A stretch of 64,000 bases of DNA from Kutzneria sp. CA-103260 (GCF_018263855.1 NZ_CP073318.1:8804001-8868000); one strand, 5' to 3'; positions 50,846 through 60,764 are shown, numbered from the stretch's first letter. The notes: a model not told the origin generated them from the letters alone. Numbers and translations: made by a program.

Positions 50846-52067
50846 GCGGGCCCCGGTCGTGTTGCTCGGCGCGGTGGTGGTCGCGTACCTGGCGGTCACG
50901 CACCTGACCTACGTCTTCACCGCCGTGCTGGCCTTGGCGTCGCTTGTGGTGGTGCTGCTGGCTTTCCTGCCCGGTGACGGCCACGTGCCGCGGTGGGCGA
51001 TCAGCGTCGCCGGCGGGCTGGCGCTGGTGGCGCTGGTGTGGGAACCGCCCGTGAGCAACGTCGTCACGACGCCGTGGTTGAACGTCGGCATCGCCGTCGG
51101 GGCCGTGACCGCCGCCGCGGTCGCCATGCTGCCATGGGTGCCGCAGCGCTGGTGGTGGGTCGTGCTGCTGGTCCTCGCCGCCGGATACGTGCTGGTCATC
51201 CTGGGCGGGCCGCCGCTGATCGACGTGTGGGTCATCCTGCACGACTCCGCCCTCGGCTTGCTGAGAGGACTCAATCCGTACGAGATGCACTTCCCGGACG
51301 TGCCGGCCGAGCCGCCCGTGCAGACCAGCAACTGCTTCAACTACCTGCCGGCCACCTTTCTGCTGACCGCGCCCTCGCAGTGGCTGTTCGGCGACGTGCG
51401 GTGGCTGGAGACCGGGTATCTGTTCGGCGCGGTCGCCCTGCTCGGCTGGCACACCCGCCGCTGGCCGCTGGCCCTGCTGGTCGGCGCGCTGCCCGGGACG
51501 TTGTATGTGGTGCAGCAGGCGTGGACCGAGCCGATGCTGCTGCTGGGGCTGGTCGCCGGCTACGTGCTGATCGAGCGGGGCCGGGCCAACTGGGCGATCG
51601 TGCCCATCGCGCTGGCCCTGGCCACCAAGCAGCACATGGTCGTGCTGGTGCCGCTGCTGGCGTTCTGGCCGAAGTTCGGCTGGCGGCGCGTGCTGGTCAC
51701 GTTCGGCGCGGCGGCCGCCGTCTGTCTGCCATGGGTGATCGCCGACCCAGGCCGCTTCCGCACCTGCACCGTCGACTTCTTCCTGTTCGCGCCGATGCAG
51801 AACCGCTCGGTGTCGTTCTACCAGCTGATTCCGGCGCCGCTGGGCACCCTGGTCGTGGTGGCGGTGCTCGCGCTGGCCTACTGGCTCGTCATCCGGTCGA
51901 GGACCGGTTTCCTGCTCGGCGCCGGCGTCGTGCTCGTGGCGTTCAACCTGGTCAACAAGCAGACGTTCCTGAACCAGTGGGTGTTCGCGGCCGAGCTGAT
52001 CGTCGCCGGGCTCGCTGTGATCAGCACCACCCCAGTGGGCGATACCCGAGATCCTTTCCCCGAGTGA
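50829..52067 (+). CDS. GT-C-type polytopic membrane protein
   Basis: A 412-residue protein with about 11 helices. The region D-S-A-L-G-L-L-R-G-L-N-P-Y and Y-L-P-A-T-F-L-L-T-A-P is like glycosyltransferase-C proteins. It overlaps the previous gene by 17 bp, so it should be coexpressed. The acidic catalytic motif is less clear than in the neighbour. Substrate unknown. Confidence 0.75.
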   Translation: MRLSSERAPVVLLGAVVVAYLAVTHLTYVFTAVLALASLVVVLLAFLPGDGHVPRWAISVAGGLALVALVWEPPVSNVVTTPWLNVGIAVGAVTAAAVAMLPWVPQRWWWVVLLVLAAGYVLVILGGPPLIDVWVILHDSALGLLRGLNPYEMHFPDVPAEPPVQTSNCFNYLPATFLLTAPSQWLFGDVRWLETGYLFGAVALLGWHTRRWPLALLVGALPGTLYVVQQAWTEPMLLLGLVAGYVLIERGRANWAIVPIALALATKQHMVVLVPLLAFWPKFGWRRVLVTFGAAAAVCLPWVIADPGRFRTCTVDFFLFAPMQNRSVSFYQLIPAPLGTLVVVAVLALAYWLVIRSRTGFLLGAGVVLVAFNLVNKQTFLNQWVFAAELIVAGLAVISTTPVGDTRDPFPE

Positions 52068-52104
52068 AGGTGGAGATCCGCCGCCGCGGAGGGGAGAGCG
52101 TGCC

Positions 52105-53301
52105 ATGCGAACCCGAGTCGGACGTATCGCCCTGGTTGCCGTGCTCGCAGCCGGCCTCACGAGCGGCCTGGCCGCCGCGGGGACTTTAGACAGAGCCGGC
52201 AGCGCTTGGGTCGGAACCTGGGAGGCCGCCCCCGCCAGCGGGGTCGACAACACTCCCAACGGCTACCCCAACTACTCGATCCGCAACGTCGTGCACACCA
52301 GCGTCGGCGGCAGCGAGGCCCGGATCCGGCTCAGCAACCGCTACGGCACCTCGCCCGTCACCTTCGGTCACGTCACCGTCGGCGTGCAGGCCCGGGTCGG
52401 CACCGCCGACGCCGCCGCCCTGGCCACCGTGAAGTTCCACGGGGCCACCTCCACCACCGTGCCGGCCGGGGCCGACATCGTCAGCGACGCGGTGCCGCTG
52501 AAGGTGCCGTCCAACTCCAACCTGCTGGTCACCACCTTCGTGCCGACACCGTCCGGGCCGGTCACCTACCACCCGCTGGCCATGCAGACCTCGTTCTTCA
52601 CCCGCAACGGCGACCACACCGCCGATACCTGGGGCACCGCCTTCACCGAGACCACCACCGTGTGGCACTACGTGACCGGCGTCGACGTGCTCGGCCCGGC
52701 CAAGGGCACCGTCGTCACGTTGGGCGACTCCATCACCGACGGCTACGGCTCCACGCCCGACGCCAACCACCGCTGGCCCAACTACCTGGCCGAACGGCTC
52801 GGCCAGCGCTACGGCGTGAGCGACGCCGGCATCAGCGCCAACCGCCTGCTGCTCGACGGCGGCGCCGGCGGCGAGGCCGCGGTCAAACGGCTCGACGAGG
52901 ACGTGCTGTCCCGCACCAACGTGCACAGCATGATCGTGCTGCTCGGCGTCAACGACATCCAGCAGGACCCGCACCAGCTCGACCCCACCAAGATCGAGGG
53001 CGCGCTCCAGGACATCGCCACCCGGGCCAAGGCCAAGGGCATCCGCACCATCGCCTCGACCATCCTGCCGTTCAAGGGCTGGGGCGTGTGGACCCCGCAG
53101 CTGGAGACCGTGCGGGCGGCCGTCAACCAGTGGATCCGCACCAGCCACGTCTACGACGCCGTCGTCGACTTCGACCAGGTCGTCCGCGACCCCGCCGACC
53201 CGCAGCGCATGCTGCCGGCCTACGACTGCGGCGACCACCTGCACCCCGGCGACGCCGGCTACCAGGCCATGGCCACCGCCATCGACCTCAACTCGCTCTG
53301 A
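52105..53301 (+). CDS. Secreted SGNH/GDSL lipase-esterase
   Basis: A 398-residue secreted hydrolase. A signal peptide (1-25, ends A-A-A-G) is followed by a beta-sandwich domain (about 35-195) and the SGNH domain. The nucleophile is Ser209 in G-D-S-I-T-D-G-Y; block III is G-V-N-D-I and the catalytic Asp-His is in D-H-L-H-P. Gly and Asn of the oxyanion hole are present. Substrate unknown. Confidence 0.92.
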   Translation: MRTRVGRIALVAVLAAGLTSGLAAAGTLDRAGSAWVGTWEAAPASGVDNTPNGYPNYSIRNVVHTSVGGSEARIRLSNRYGTSPVTFGHVTVGVQARVGTADAAALATVKFHGATSTTVPAGADIVSDAVPLKVPSNSNLLVTTFVPTPSGPVTYHPLAMQTSFFTRNGDHTADTWGTAFTETTTVWHYVTGVDVLGPAKGTVVTLGDSITDGYGSTPDANHRWPNYLAERLGQRYGVSDAGISANRLLLDGGAGGEAAVKRLDEDVLSRTNVHSMIVLLGVNDIQQDPHQLDPTKIEGALQDIATRAKAKGIRTIASTILPFKGWGVWTPQLETVRAAVNQWIRTSHVYDAVVDFDQVVRDPADPQRMLPAYDCGDHLHPGDAGYQAMATAIDLNSL

Positions 53302-53347
53302 CGCCCCGGTTCGGCCGCCGGAATCCGCCGGGTGCGAGGATCAGGGC

Positions 53348-53821
53348 ATGTTCCAACCGATGCCCTCGGCGTTCGGCGCGTTCCGGCGGCTGGCCCTGAC
53401 CGTGTTCTGGCCCTGTCTGCTGTTCGTCGTGGTCGGGCTGCTGATCGTGCTGCCGTCCGCGCCGGTGACGCTCACCCCGTACGGGCTGATCCCGCCGGTG
53501 GTCGGCGCGCTGGGCGTGGTGCTCGTGCTGAAGGTGCTGGACCCGCGCAAGACCCCGGCCAAGCGCCCGGACAAGGCCGCGGTGGTGCAGCTGGCCCGGT
53601 CCATGTTCTTCGCCCGGCTGCTCACCGGCGAGGTGGCGGTGATCGTCGGCCTGGTGGTCGGGATGGCCACCTACAACCAGACGCCCCTGCTGGCCGGTCT
53701 GGTCACGGCGGTGCTGCTGTACACGTGGTGGCTGCGCACCGAGAACTTCCTCGACGCACTGCACCGCGTGCTGGACCCGGTCGGCGCCGGTCAGCTCACT
53801 GACGCCGTCATCAAGCGCTGA
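53348..53821 (+). CDS. Small membrane protein of unknown function
   Basis: A 157-residue protein with four hydrophobic helices (about 17-38, 46-63, 91-110, 114-128). No motif was recognised. The 3' end overlaps the convergent GT87 gene by 31 bp. Confidence 0.65.
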   Translation: MFQPMPSAFGAFRRLALTVFWPCLLFVVVGLLIVLPSAPVTLTPYGLIPPVVGALGVVLVLKVLDPRKTPAKRPDKAAVVQLARSMFFARLLTGEVAVIVGLVVGMATYNQTPLLAGLVTAVLLYTWWLRTENFLDALHRVLDPVGAGQLTDAVIKR

Positions 53822-55377
53822 CGCCGGCGGAACGTGAACTTGTCGGCGGCGCCATCCAGGAAGCCGCCCATCGGATCGTCGTCGCCGGTTCGGCGCACCA
53901 GGTCCAGCTCCGGCCGGTAGATCTCGCGGATCACCAGCACGCACAGGCCGATGACCGCGAGGTCGCGAATGCAGACGAAGGTCAGGAACGGGCCCGCCGG
54001 CAGGCCCTTCTTGTCCGTGCCCAGATAGAAGAACATGCGGGGCACCCAGACCAGGGCGTCGATGGTCATCCAGGCCAGCAGCGGCTTCCAGCGGGGAATC
54101 GCCAGCACGGCCAGCGGCACCAGCCACAGCGAGTACTGCGGGCTCCACACCTTGTTGGTCAGCAGGAACGCCGCGATCACCAGCAGGCACACCTGGGCCA
54201 GCCGCGGCCGGGTCGGCGCGGACATCGTCACCCAGGCGATGCCGGCGCAGCACAGCAGGAACAGCGTCGCGCTGACCGTGTTCAGGATCGTCGGCACCTG
54301 GTTCTGGGCCAGCACCCCGTCGAACCCGAGCCAGCCCGTGAAGTACGAGACCACGTTGTAGAGCGAGTCCGGGTCCGCGCCGCGCTCGGTGTTCAGGCGG
54401 AAGAACTCCCACCAGCCCGGCCGGTACAGGAGGTAGATCGGCGCGTTCACCACCACCCAGGTGATCAGCGCCGACGCCGTCGTGGTCAGGCCCTGCTTCA
54501 TCCGCCCGCCCCGCCAACACAGCAGGAGCAGTGGTCCCAGCAGGAACAACGGATACAGCTTCGCCGCCCCGCCCAGGCCCAGCAGCACGCCGGCCAGGAT
54601 CGGCTTCTTACGGGCCCAGGCCAGCAGCGCCGCCGTCGCGAACGCCACCGCGATCGTGTCGAAGTTGGTGAACGCCTGCACGATGACCAGCGGCGACACC
54701 GCCACCAGGGCCGCGTCCCACATCCGCTTGCCGGCGATGCGCATCACCGCCCACACCACCACCAGCCAGGCCAGTGACAGGAAGAAGGCGATGAAGTCGA
54801 AGTAGGCCACCACCGTCATCGTGAACGGCAATATCCCGCTCGCCGCGATGGAGATGTAGCCCTGCGCCAGCTTGGCGTTGAACCACTGGAACAGGCCCGT
54901 CAACACCGGGTACTCCATGTACCGGATGTGCGCCTGCGGCGTGCCCTCCCCATCGATCCACGAGGTCCGGTACGGGAACGTGCCCGGCTGGTCCAGCCGC
55001 TCCGCCGTGTACAGCGGCACCACGTCCGAGTAGCACATCGCCACGTACTGCCGGTTGCCGCTCCAGTCCAGCTGCAGCACGCCCTTGTCGTCCTTGACCG
55101 TCTGGACGCACGGCGACTTCTGCAGCCAGCCCAGGGCCAGCACCACCACCGCCAGCAGCAGGATCACCCGGGCCGAGGTCCAGAACCACTGCCGCCCCAC
55201 CGACGCGTGCCGCCCCAGCGGCCCCCCGAACGGCCGGCTCAGTGACCTGACCAGCGACTCCGTCCAGGTGGGCGCGACACGCTCGTCCGGCCCCAGCGAC
55301 TCGGTGTCCTCCAGCAGGGAGGTGCCGGTCGGCTGCACGGACTGGTTCCCATCCGGTTCACCTGACACCCGGGGCAT
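53791..55377 (-). CDS. GT87-family mannosyltransferase-like membrane protein
   Basis: A 528-residue membrane protein. A 65-residue cytosolic N-terminus is followed by about 11 helices. The first loop has M-C-Y-S-D-V-V-P-L-Y and Y-M-E-Y-P-V-L-T-G-L, the GT87 hallmarks. Its place next to ponA matches Rv0051 of M. tuberculosis (from memory). It likely uses a polyprenyl sugar donor. Confidence 0.85.
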   Translation of the reverse strand: MPRVSGEPDGNQSVQPTGTSLLEDTESLGPDERVAPTWTESLVRSLSRPFGGPLGRHASVGRQWFWTSARVILLLAVVVLALGWLQKSPCVQTVKDDKGVLQLDWSGNRQYVAMCYSDVVPLYTAERLDQPGTFPYRTSWIDGEGTPQAHIRYMEYPVLTGLFQWFNAKLAQGYISIAASGILPFTMTVVAYFDFIAFFLSLAWLVVVWAVMRIAGKRMWDAALVAVSPLVIVQAFTNFDTIAVAFATAALLAWARKKPILAGVLLGLGGAAKLYPLFLLGPLLLLCWRGGRMKQGLTTTASALITWVVVNAPIYLLYRPGWWEFFRLNTERGADPDSLYNVVSYFTGWLGFDGVLAQNQVPTILNTVSATLFLLCCAGIAWVTMSAPTRPRLAQVCLLVIAAFLLTNKVWSPQYSLWLVPLAVLAIPRWKPLLAWMTIDALVWVPRMFFYLGTDKKGLPAGPFLTFVCIRDLAVIGLCVLVIREIYRPELDLVRRTGDDDPMGGFLDGAADKFTFRRRQRLMTASVS

Positions 55378-55628
55378 GCTACGGGCACCCGCGTGTGCGC
55401 GGAGTCAGCGGCGGGTCGCGGCGAGTTCGTCGAACCGACTGTGGTCCGCCCAGAGAAGCGCTTGGTGGAGTCAGTACCAGCACTGTCAACCAATTACTTA
55501 TTGTGATCATTGTTGGGGGGAATTAACGCGATCGGCGGATGTGTGCCGCTGGCTGCTGTCGTAGCTTCGAGTCTGAAAGTCGCGGTGACGATTTCTGTCA
55601 GCGTGACCTGGGATGACTAGGGGGATTC

Positions 55629-55991
55629 GTGACTATCGGTCGGTACTTGTTGCGTGGCATTTCCGTGGCTGCGGCGGCTGGTGCGATAGTTGTTTCGGCG
55701 GCGGTGCCAGCTTCTGCGACGGTCGCCACACCGGCTTCATCTTGCGGCTGGGTTCCGTCGACGCCGTTTGATTCGCCCAACCAAACCTTTGCTGCTAACG
55801 GTGTGAACATTCGCTCCGGGCCTGGCACGGATTGCACATCTAAGGGCCTTGGTTACATTGGGCACAACGTAACTGTCTACTGTGGTGATGTGAGCAACTG
55901 GGACTACTTGACGGACAATACTACCGGCGTCACCGGGTGGGCGTCGAATGATTTGGTCGACTGGAACACGGGTTCCGCTCCTTCGTGTTGA
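55629..55991 (+). CDS. Secreted SH3-like domain protein in a low-GC patch
   Basis: A 120-residue exported protein. The signal peptide (1-31) ends A-S-A; the mature part has N-G-V-N-I-R-S-G-P-G-T-D-C, the classic bacterial SH3 start, and W-A-S-N-D-L-V near the end. Three Cys plus a terminal Cys could form two disulfides. GGGGATTC precedes GTG 55629. Codons end in A or T far more often than in neighbours, and the flanks are AT-rich, suggesting recent acquisition. Confidence 0.75.
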   Translation: MTIGRYLLRGISVAAAAGAIVVSAAVPASATVATPASSCGWVPSTPFDSPNQTFAANGVNIRSGPGTDCTSKGLGYIGHNVTVYCGDVSNWDYLTDNTTGVTGWASNDLVDWNTGSAPSC

Positions 55992-56052
55992 TAATCGTTT
56001 CTAATATGGCCTGGTTGGGCTATTTGTCCAACCGGGCCACATTATTTTGCCG

Positions 56053-57966
56053 TCACCTCGGGAACGACTCCGGCTGCGCGTTCACGGCCTTGAGGTAGCC
56101 GTTCATGAAGGCCTGCCAGATCTTGCCGGGCAGGCCGTTGCCGGCGATGGGGTTGAAGTCCTTGTCGAGGATCGGTTCGTACTTGTCGGAGCCGACCCAG
56201 ACCGAGGCGGCGACCGAGCGGGTGTAGCCGATGGTCCAGGCCTTGGCGTTGTTGCCGCCGTCGAGCGGCTGGACCCCGGTCTTCACGGCGGTCGGCCACG
56301 GCCCGGTCAGGCCGAGGTTGTTCTGCTGGGCGCCGCCGCTCAGGGCCGAGGTGACCTCGTCGGCGATCTGTTGGCTGTTGGGCCCGAAGGCGGCCACGGC
56401 GTCGTCGGGTCGGGCGAAGCTGCGGCCGTCGGAGAAGGTGATCTTGCTGATGAAGTGCGGGGCCCGCCGCTGCCCGTCGCCGGCCAGCGTGGCGTAGGCG
56501 GCGGCCAGGTCGATGGGCCGCACCTGGGTGGAGCCGCCGCCGTTGGCGATGTTGATGTCCGGGGTGCCGCCGTTCTCCCCGACCAGCAGCTTGGTCCCGT
56601 CGACCTGGTCGGGCACGCCGGCCTGGTGCGCGGCGTCGGCCACCGACTTGGTGCTGACCCGGTTGTAGACCAGGTTGGCCAGCTCGGTGCTGATCGAGTA
56701 CTGCAACGCCTGGGCCAGCGTGCACTGCGCCTTGCACGGGTAGTGGTCCTCTGCGTTGGCGATCTGCCGGGCGTCGAAGGTCTGCGGCGAGGCGGAGTTG
56801 AACACCGACGTCGGGCTGATGCCCTGCTGGAGCGCGGCGACGAGGTCGAACGGCTCGAACGCGGTGCCGGGCTGTTGCAGGGTCTGCGCGTTGTCCGGGA
56901 CGCCGGCGTCGGCATTGCCCCAGTACGCGGTGACGCCGCCGGTCTTGGGATTCACCGCGACCAGCGCCTGCCGCAAGGAACGCGGCTGCCCGTTCATCAC
57001 GCTCGTGACGGCCTGCTCGGCGGCGTCCTGGGCCTTGGGGTCGATGGTCGTGTAGATCTTCACGCCCTGGCGTTCGGCCTGGTCCACGGTGATGCCGAAC
57101 GGCTGCTGGGTCAGCTCGTCGAGCACCTGGTCCTCGATCGCCTGCCGGGCGCCGGTCAGCGTGGTCGGCCGGGCCTTGTCCCGGTCGATCAGCGCCGGCG
57201 GGGCGGTGTACTTGGCCCGCTCACTGGCCGTCATCCAGCCCTTGTCGACCATCTGCGCGATCACGTTGGTCCAGCGCCACGTCCGGTAGGTCGCGTCCTC
57301 GCTCTTGCTCGGCCCCTGGATCATGCCGGCCAGCTGCGCCGCCTCGGACGGGTCGAGCTGGTCGAGATCCTTGCCGAAGTAGGCCTGTGCGCCGGCCTTG
57401 ATCCCGTAGGCTCCGCGTCCGAAGTAGACGGTGTTCAGGTAGGCGGTGAGAATGTCCTGTTTGGACGTCTCGTTGTTCATCTTGAACGCCGACACCAGTT
57501 CCAGCCACTTGCGGGACAGCGTCGGCGCGTCGTCGCCGGTGGCCTGCTTGACGTACTGCTGGGTGATGCCGGAGCCGCCGCTGTGCCCGCCGGACAGCTG
57601 GATCCACACCGCCCGCACGATCGACTTCACGTCGAAGCCGGCGTTCTCCTCGAACGTGGCGTCCTCGGCGGCGAAAACGGCGTGCTTGACCACGTCCGGG
57701 AGTTGGGCGTAGCTGACCTTCGACCGGATGCCGTTCTGGGCGATGTCCACCATCTTCGACCCGTCGGCGTAGTACAGCGTGACGGTCTGCGTCTCCTTCG
57801 CGGCGATCGCGTCCGGATCGGGCACGTCGACCACGAAATAGGTGATCACGAACGCGATCGCGGGCACGAAAATGGCGGCGGACACGAGCACGTAGCACGT
57901 GCGTCGGATCCGCCGCCATATCCGTTTTCTGTTGTCCCGCTTGTTGTCCCGCTGCTCCTCCGCCAC
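56053..57966 (-). CDS. Class A PBP paralogue with degenerate transpeptidase
   Basis: A 637-residue membrane protein with a transmembrane helix (about 23-45), a glycosyltransferase domain and a PBP-type C-terminal domain. The glycosyltransferase motifs are kept: E101-D-x-x-F, G-G-S-G-I-T-Q-Q and Y-L-N-T-V-Y-F-G-R-G-A-Y-G. In the transpeptidase, S-x-x-K is replaced by T368-A-F-E371 and S-x-N by S-I-S, while K-T-G remains. It is likely to polymerise glycan but not crosslink. The N-terminal R-I-W-R-R-x-R-R is shared with the intact PBP 35 nt upstream, so it is a tandem duplicate. Confidence 0.88.
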   Translation of the reverse strand: MAEEQRDNKRDNRKRIWRRIRRTCYVLVSAAIFVPAIAFVITYFVVDVPDPDAIAAKETQTVTLYYADGSKMVDIAQNGIRSKVSYAQLPDVVKHAVFAAEDATFEENAGFDVKSIVRAVWIQLSGGHSGGSGITQQYVKQATGDDAPTLSRKWLELVSAFKMNNETSKQDILTAYLNTVYFGRGAYGIKAGAQAYFGKDLDQLDPSEAAQLAGMIQGPSKSEDATYRTWRWTNVIAQMVDKGWMTASERAKYTAPPALIDRDKARPTTLTGARQAIEDQVLDELTQQPFGITVDQAERQGVKIYTTIDPKAQDAAEQAVTSVMNGQPRSLRQALVAVNPKTGGVTAYWGNADAGVPDNAQTLQQPGTAFEPFDLVAALQQGISPTSVFNSASPQTFDARQIANAEDHYPCKAQCTLAQALQYSISTELANLVYNRVSTKSVADAAHQAGVPDQVDGTKLLVGENGGTPDINIANGGGSTQVRPIDLAAAYATLAGDGQRRAPHFISKITFSDGRSFARPDDAVAAFGPNSQQIADEVTSALSGGAQQNNLGLTGPWPTAVKTGVQPLDGGNNAKAWTIGYTRSVAASVWVGSDKYEPILDKDFNPIAGNGLPGKIWQAFMNGYLKAVNAQPESFPR

Positions 57967-58001
57967 ATCAGGTCAGACGCCCACCGTGGCGAAGGAGTTG
58001 C

Positions 58002-60764
58002 TCAGCCGTTGCCGCCGAAGCCGCCCGGTGGACCGCCGCTGTTGCCGTTGGTCTTGGTTGTTGTCGACGTGTCCGTCGGCTGGCAGCCGATGAACGGCGC
58101 ACACGTGCTGCTCGTCGGCGGGTGGTGCTTGTTGGTCGATGTCGGGTCGTCCGACGGGGTCGTGGTGTCGGTGGTGGTGCTGCTGCCCGTCGTCGTGGTG
58201 TCGGTGGGCGTGGTCGTGGTGGTGAACCCGCTGAAGTTGCCCTTGCCGCCGAGGTCCTTGAACGGCGTGAAGTTCTCGACCGGCTTGCCCTGCAAGTAGG
58301 TGTTCATGAACTTCTGCCAGATGTAGGACGGTTCCTCACGGCCGTAGATGTCGTAGTCCTGAGAGGGACCGATGTGGTTCTGGTAGTAGCCGTAGATCGG
58401 GGCCAGGCCGTTGCGGGTGCCGGTCCACACCGCGGTGACGACCTGCGGGGTGTAGCCCACCATCCACGCGTTGGAGTTGTGCCCGGTGTCCTCGTACTGC
58501 GCGGTGCCGGTCTTGGCCGCCACCGGCCGGTTGCCCTGCAGATTGGCGCAGATGGTCTTGGCCCGGTCGGCGCACGACGAGGCCGCCACCTTCGTCATCG
58601 ACTCTGTGACGTTGCGGGCCAGCTGGGCGTTCTTGAGGGAGTCGGTCTTGTCGAACGCCTGCGTCGGCACCAGCTTCCCGTTGGCCGAGGCGTCGTACAC
58701 GTTGCCGCCGCTGCTGTCCTTGATCGACGTGATGAAGTGCGACGGGATGTACACGCCGTTGTTGGCCAGCGTGGCGTAGGCCTGCGCCATGTCGCGCGGA
58801 CGCACCTCGTACTGGCCGATGCCGATACCGTCGGCGGTGGTGCCGTCGGCGTTCTGCAGTGCCGGCTGGCGCTGGCCGACCAGCACCTGGGTCGTGGCGA
58901 TGCCGGCGTCGAACGCGGCCTTGCGCACCGCGGACGGGCCGATGTCGTCGGTCATCTTGTAGAACACGGTGTTCACGGACTGCGTCATGGCGTTCCACAC
59001 CGTGCACTGCTGGCCGCAGCTCTCCTCGTCGGCGTTGTTCACCTTGCGGCCGCCGATCGTCTGGCCGCTGGTGCCGTTGTAGAGCGACTGGAGCCCGATC
59101 TGCGAGTTCGCGCGCATACCGGCCAGGAAGACCAGGGGCTTGAACGACGAGCCCGGCTGTTGGGCGGTGTCGGCCATGTCCAGCGACCAGGCCTTCGTGT
59201 CACTGCCGCCGTACCAGGCGACGATGCCACCGGTCTTCGGATCGATCGACACCAGTGAGCTGGCGATGTTCGGGTTGTGCGGAGTGTCCTTGGACATCAC
59301 CGCGTTGGCCGCGTCCTCGGCCTGCTGCATCGCCTTCTTGTCGATGGTGGTGTGGATCTGCGCGCCGAGCTGCTGGAGGTCGTCGCGACCCTTGCCGATG
59401 CCGAAGTTGGGGTCGCCAGCCTCGGCCAGGATCTGCCGCACCGCGAAGGTCGTCTTGCCGTCAAGGGCGCCGCCGCCGTCGCTCGAGTTCGCGACCGGCT
59501 TGGGCTGCTCCTTGTACTGGTCGCGGTCGGTCTGGCTGAGCCAGCCGTTGGCGACCATCCGGCCCATCGTGTAGGTCCAGCGCCCATTGGTCCAGGTCGG
59601 ATCCTCGTTGTACGCCGGCACGTTGATACAGCCGGCGAGGAACGCGGCCTCGGACGGGTTGAGCTGGTCGATGTTCTTGCCGAAGTACGCCTGCGAGGCG
59701 GCCTGGATGCCGTAGGCGCCGCGGCCGAAGTAGACGGTGTTCAGGTAGGCGTCCAGGATCTGGTCCTTGGACTGCACCTGGCTCATCTTGATGGCCTGCA
59801 CCAGCTCGGTCCACTTACGCGTGAGCGTGTGGTCCTCGTTGCCGGTGGCCTTCTTCACGTACTGCTGCGTGATGCCGGAGCCACCGCCGCCGTTGCCGCG
59901 CAGCTGGGACAGCACGGCTCGGCCGATGCCCTTGATATCGAAGCCGCTGTTGGTCTCGAAGGTCTCGTCCTCGGCCGCCTCGACCGCGTGCTGGACCACC
60001 TTCGGGATCTTGTCGATGGTCAGGATGGTCTTGTCGCCGCCGCCGGACGGGCCGAGCGTGGCCATCACACTGCCGTCGGCATAGAAGATCGTCATGGTCT
60101 GCTGCTGATGGAGGACCGTCAGCGGGTCCGGCGGCGTGACCATGAAGTAGGTGATGATGAACGCGACGATCGGGCCGACGAAGCCGACCGCGCACAGCAC
60201 GTAGGCGCTGCGGCGGACCCGGCGCCAGATGCGCTTCTTGCGCAGCGTCGCCTCGTCGGCCTCGTTCTCCAGGTACTCGTCGGGCTCGAGGTAGTCCCGG
60301 GCGCCCGGCGGCAGGTCGTGCTCGCGGTGCGTCATCAGCTCCGGTTCACGCTGGTACTCCTCGTGCACCGGCGGCAGCATGTCCGTGGGCTGGTTGAACG
60401 GGCTGCGCTGGGTCGGCTGGTTCGGGCCGCCGCGCTGGCCGGGGCCGGGCGGCCGGCCGCCCATGCCGTTCGGTCCCGGAGGGCCGCCCCGACCACCCGG
60501 CGGCGGTCCGCCGGGGCCCATCGGGCGGCGGGGTGGCTGCGGCGGATAGCCCCGCGGCGGGGTGTTGGGACCCCGCATGGTCGGCTGCTGCGAAGGCGGC
60601 ACCGGCGGTCGACCGCCGGGCCCCCGGGTCGTCGGCTGTTCACCGGGCCAAGCCGGCTGACCGCCGCCCCGGCGGCCGGCTTGCTCCGACTCGTCGAAGC
60701 TCGGCCACTGGGCCTCGTCACCACGCTCGTCACTCACCAAACGGCCTTCCAGATCGGTACCCAC
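58002..60764 (-). CDS. ponA: Bifunctional penicillin-binding protein (PonA-type)
   Basis: A 920-residue class A PBP. A Pro/Gly-rich cytosolic N-terminus of about 170 residues precedes the membrane helix. The glycosyltransferase has E-D-E-T-F, G-G-S-G-I-T-Q-Q and Y-L-N-T-V-Y-F-G-R-G. The transpeptidase is intact: S539-S-F-K542, S-V-N and K-T-G-T. The C-terminus is a Thr/Pro-rich tail. It makes and crosslinks peptidoglycan. GTG 60764; GTG 60737 also possible. The neighbours DUF5318 and ino1 match the mycobacterial ponA1 context. Confidence 0.95.
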   Translation of the reverse strand: MGTDLEGRLVSDERGDEAQWPSFDESEQAGRRGGGQPAWPGEQPTTRGPGGRPPVPPSQQPTMRGPNTPPRGYPPQPPRRPMGPGGPPPGGRGGPPGPNGMGGRPPGPGQRGGPNQPTQRSPFNQPTDMLPPVHEEYQREPELMTHREHDLPPGARDYLEPDEYLENEADEATLRKKRIWRRVRRSAYVLCAVGFVGPIVAFIITYFMVTPPDPLTVLHQQQTMTIFYADGSVMATLGPSGGGDKTILTIDKIPKVVQHAVEAAEDETFETNSGFDIKGIGRAVLSQLRGNGGGGSGITQQYVKKATGNEDHTLTRKWTELVQAIKMSQVQSKDQILDAYLNTVYFGRGAYGIQAASQAYFGKNIDQLNPSEAAFLAGCINVPAYNEDPTWTNGRWTYTMGRMVANGWLSQTDRDQYKEQPKPVANSSDGGGALDGKTTFAVRQILAEAGDPNFGIGKGRDDLQQLGAQIHTTIDKKAMQQAEDAANAVMSKDTPHNPNIASSLVSIDPKTGGIVAWYGGSDTKAWSLDMADTAQQPGSSFKPLVFLAGMRANSQIGLQSLYNGTSGQTIGGRKVNNADEESCGQQCTVWNAMTQSVNTVFYKMTDDIGPSAVRKAAFDAGIATTQVLVGQRQPALQNADGTTADGIGIGQYEVRPRDMAQAYATLANNGVYIPSHFITSIKDSSGGNVYDASANGKLVPTQAFDKTDSLKNAQLARNVTESMTKVAASSCADRAKTICANLQGNRPVAAKTGTAQYEDTGHNSNAWMVGYTPQVVTAVWTGTRNGLAPIYGYYQNHIGPSQDYDIYGREEPSYIWQKFMNTYLQGKPVENFTPFKDLGGKGNFSGFTTTTTPTDTTTTGSSTTTDTTTPSDDPTSTNKHHPPTSSTCAPFIGCQPTDTSTTTKTNGNSGGPPGGFGGNG

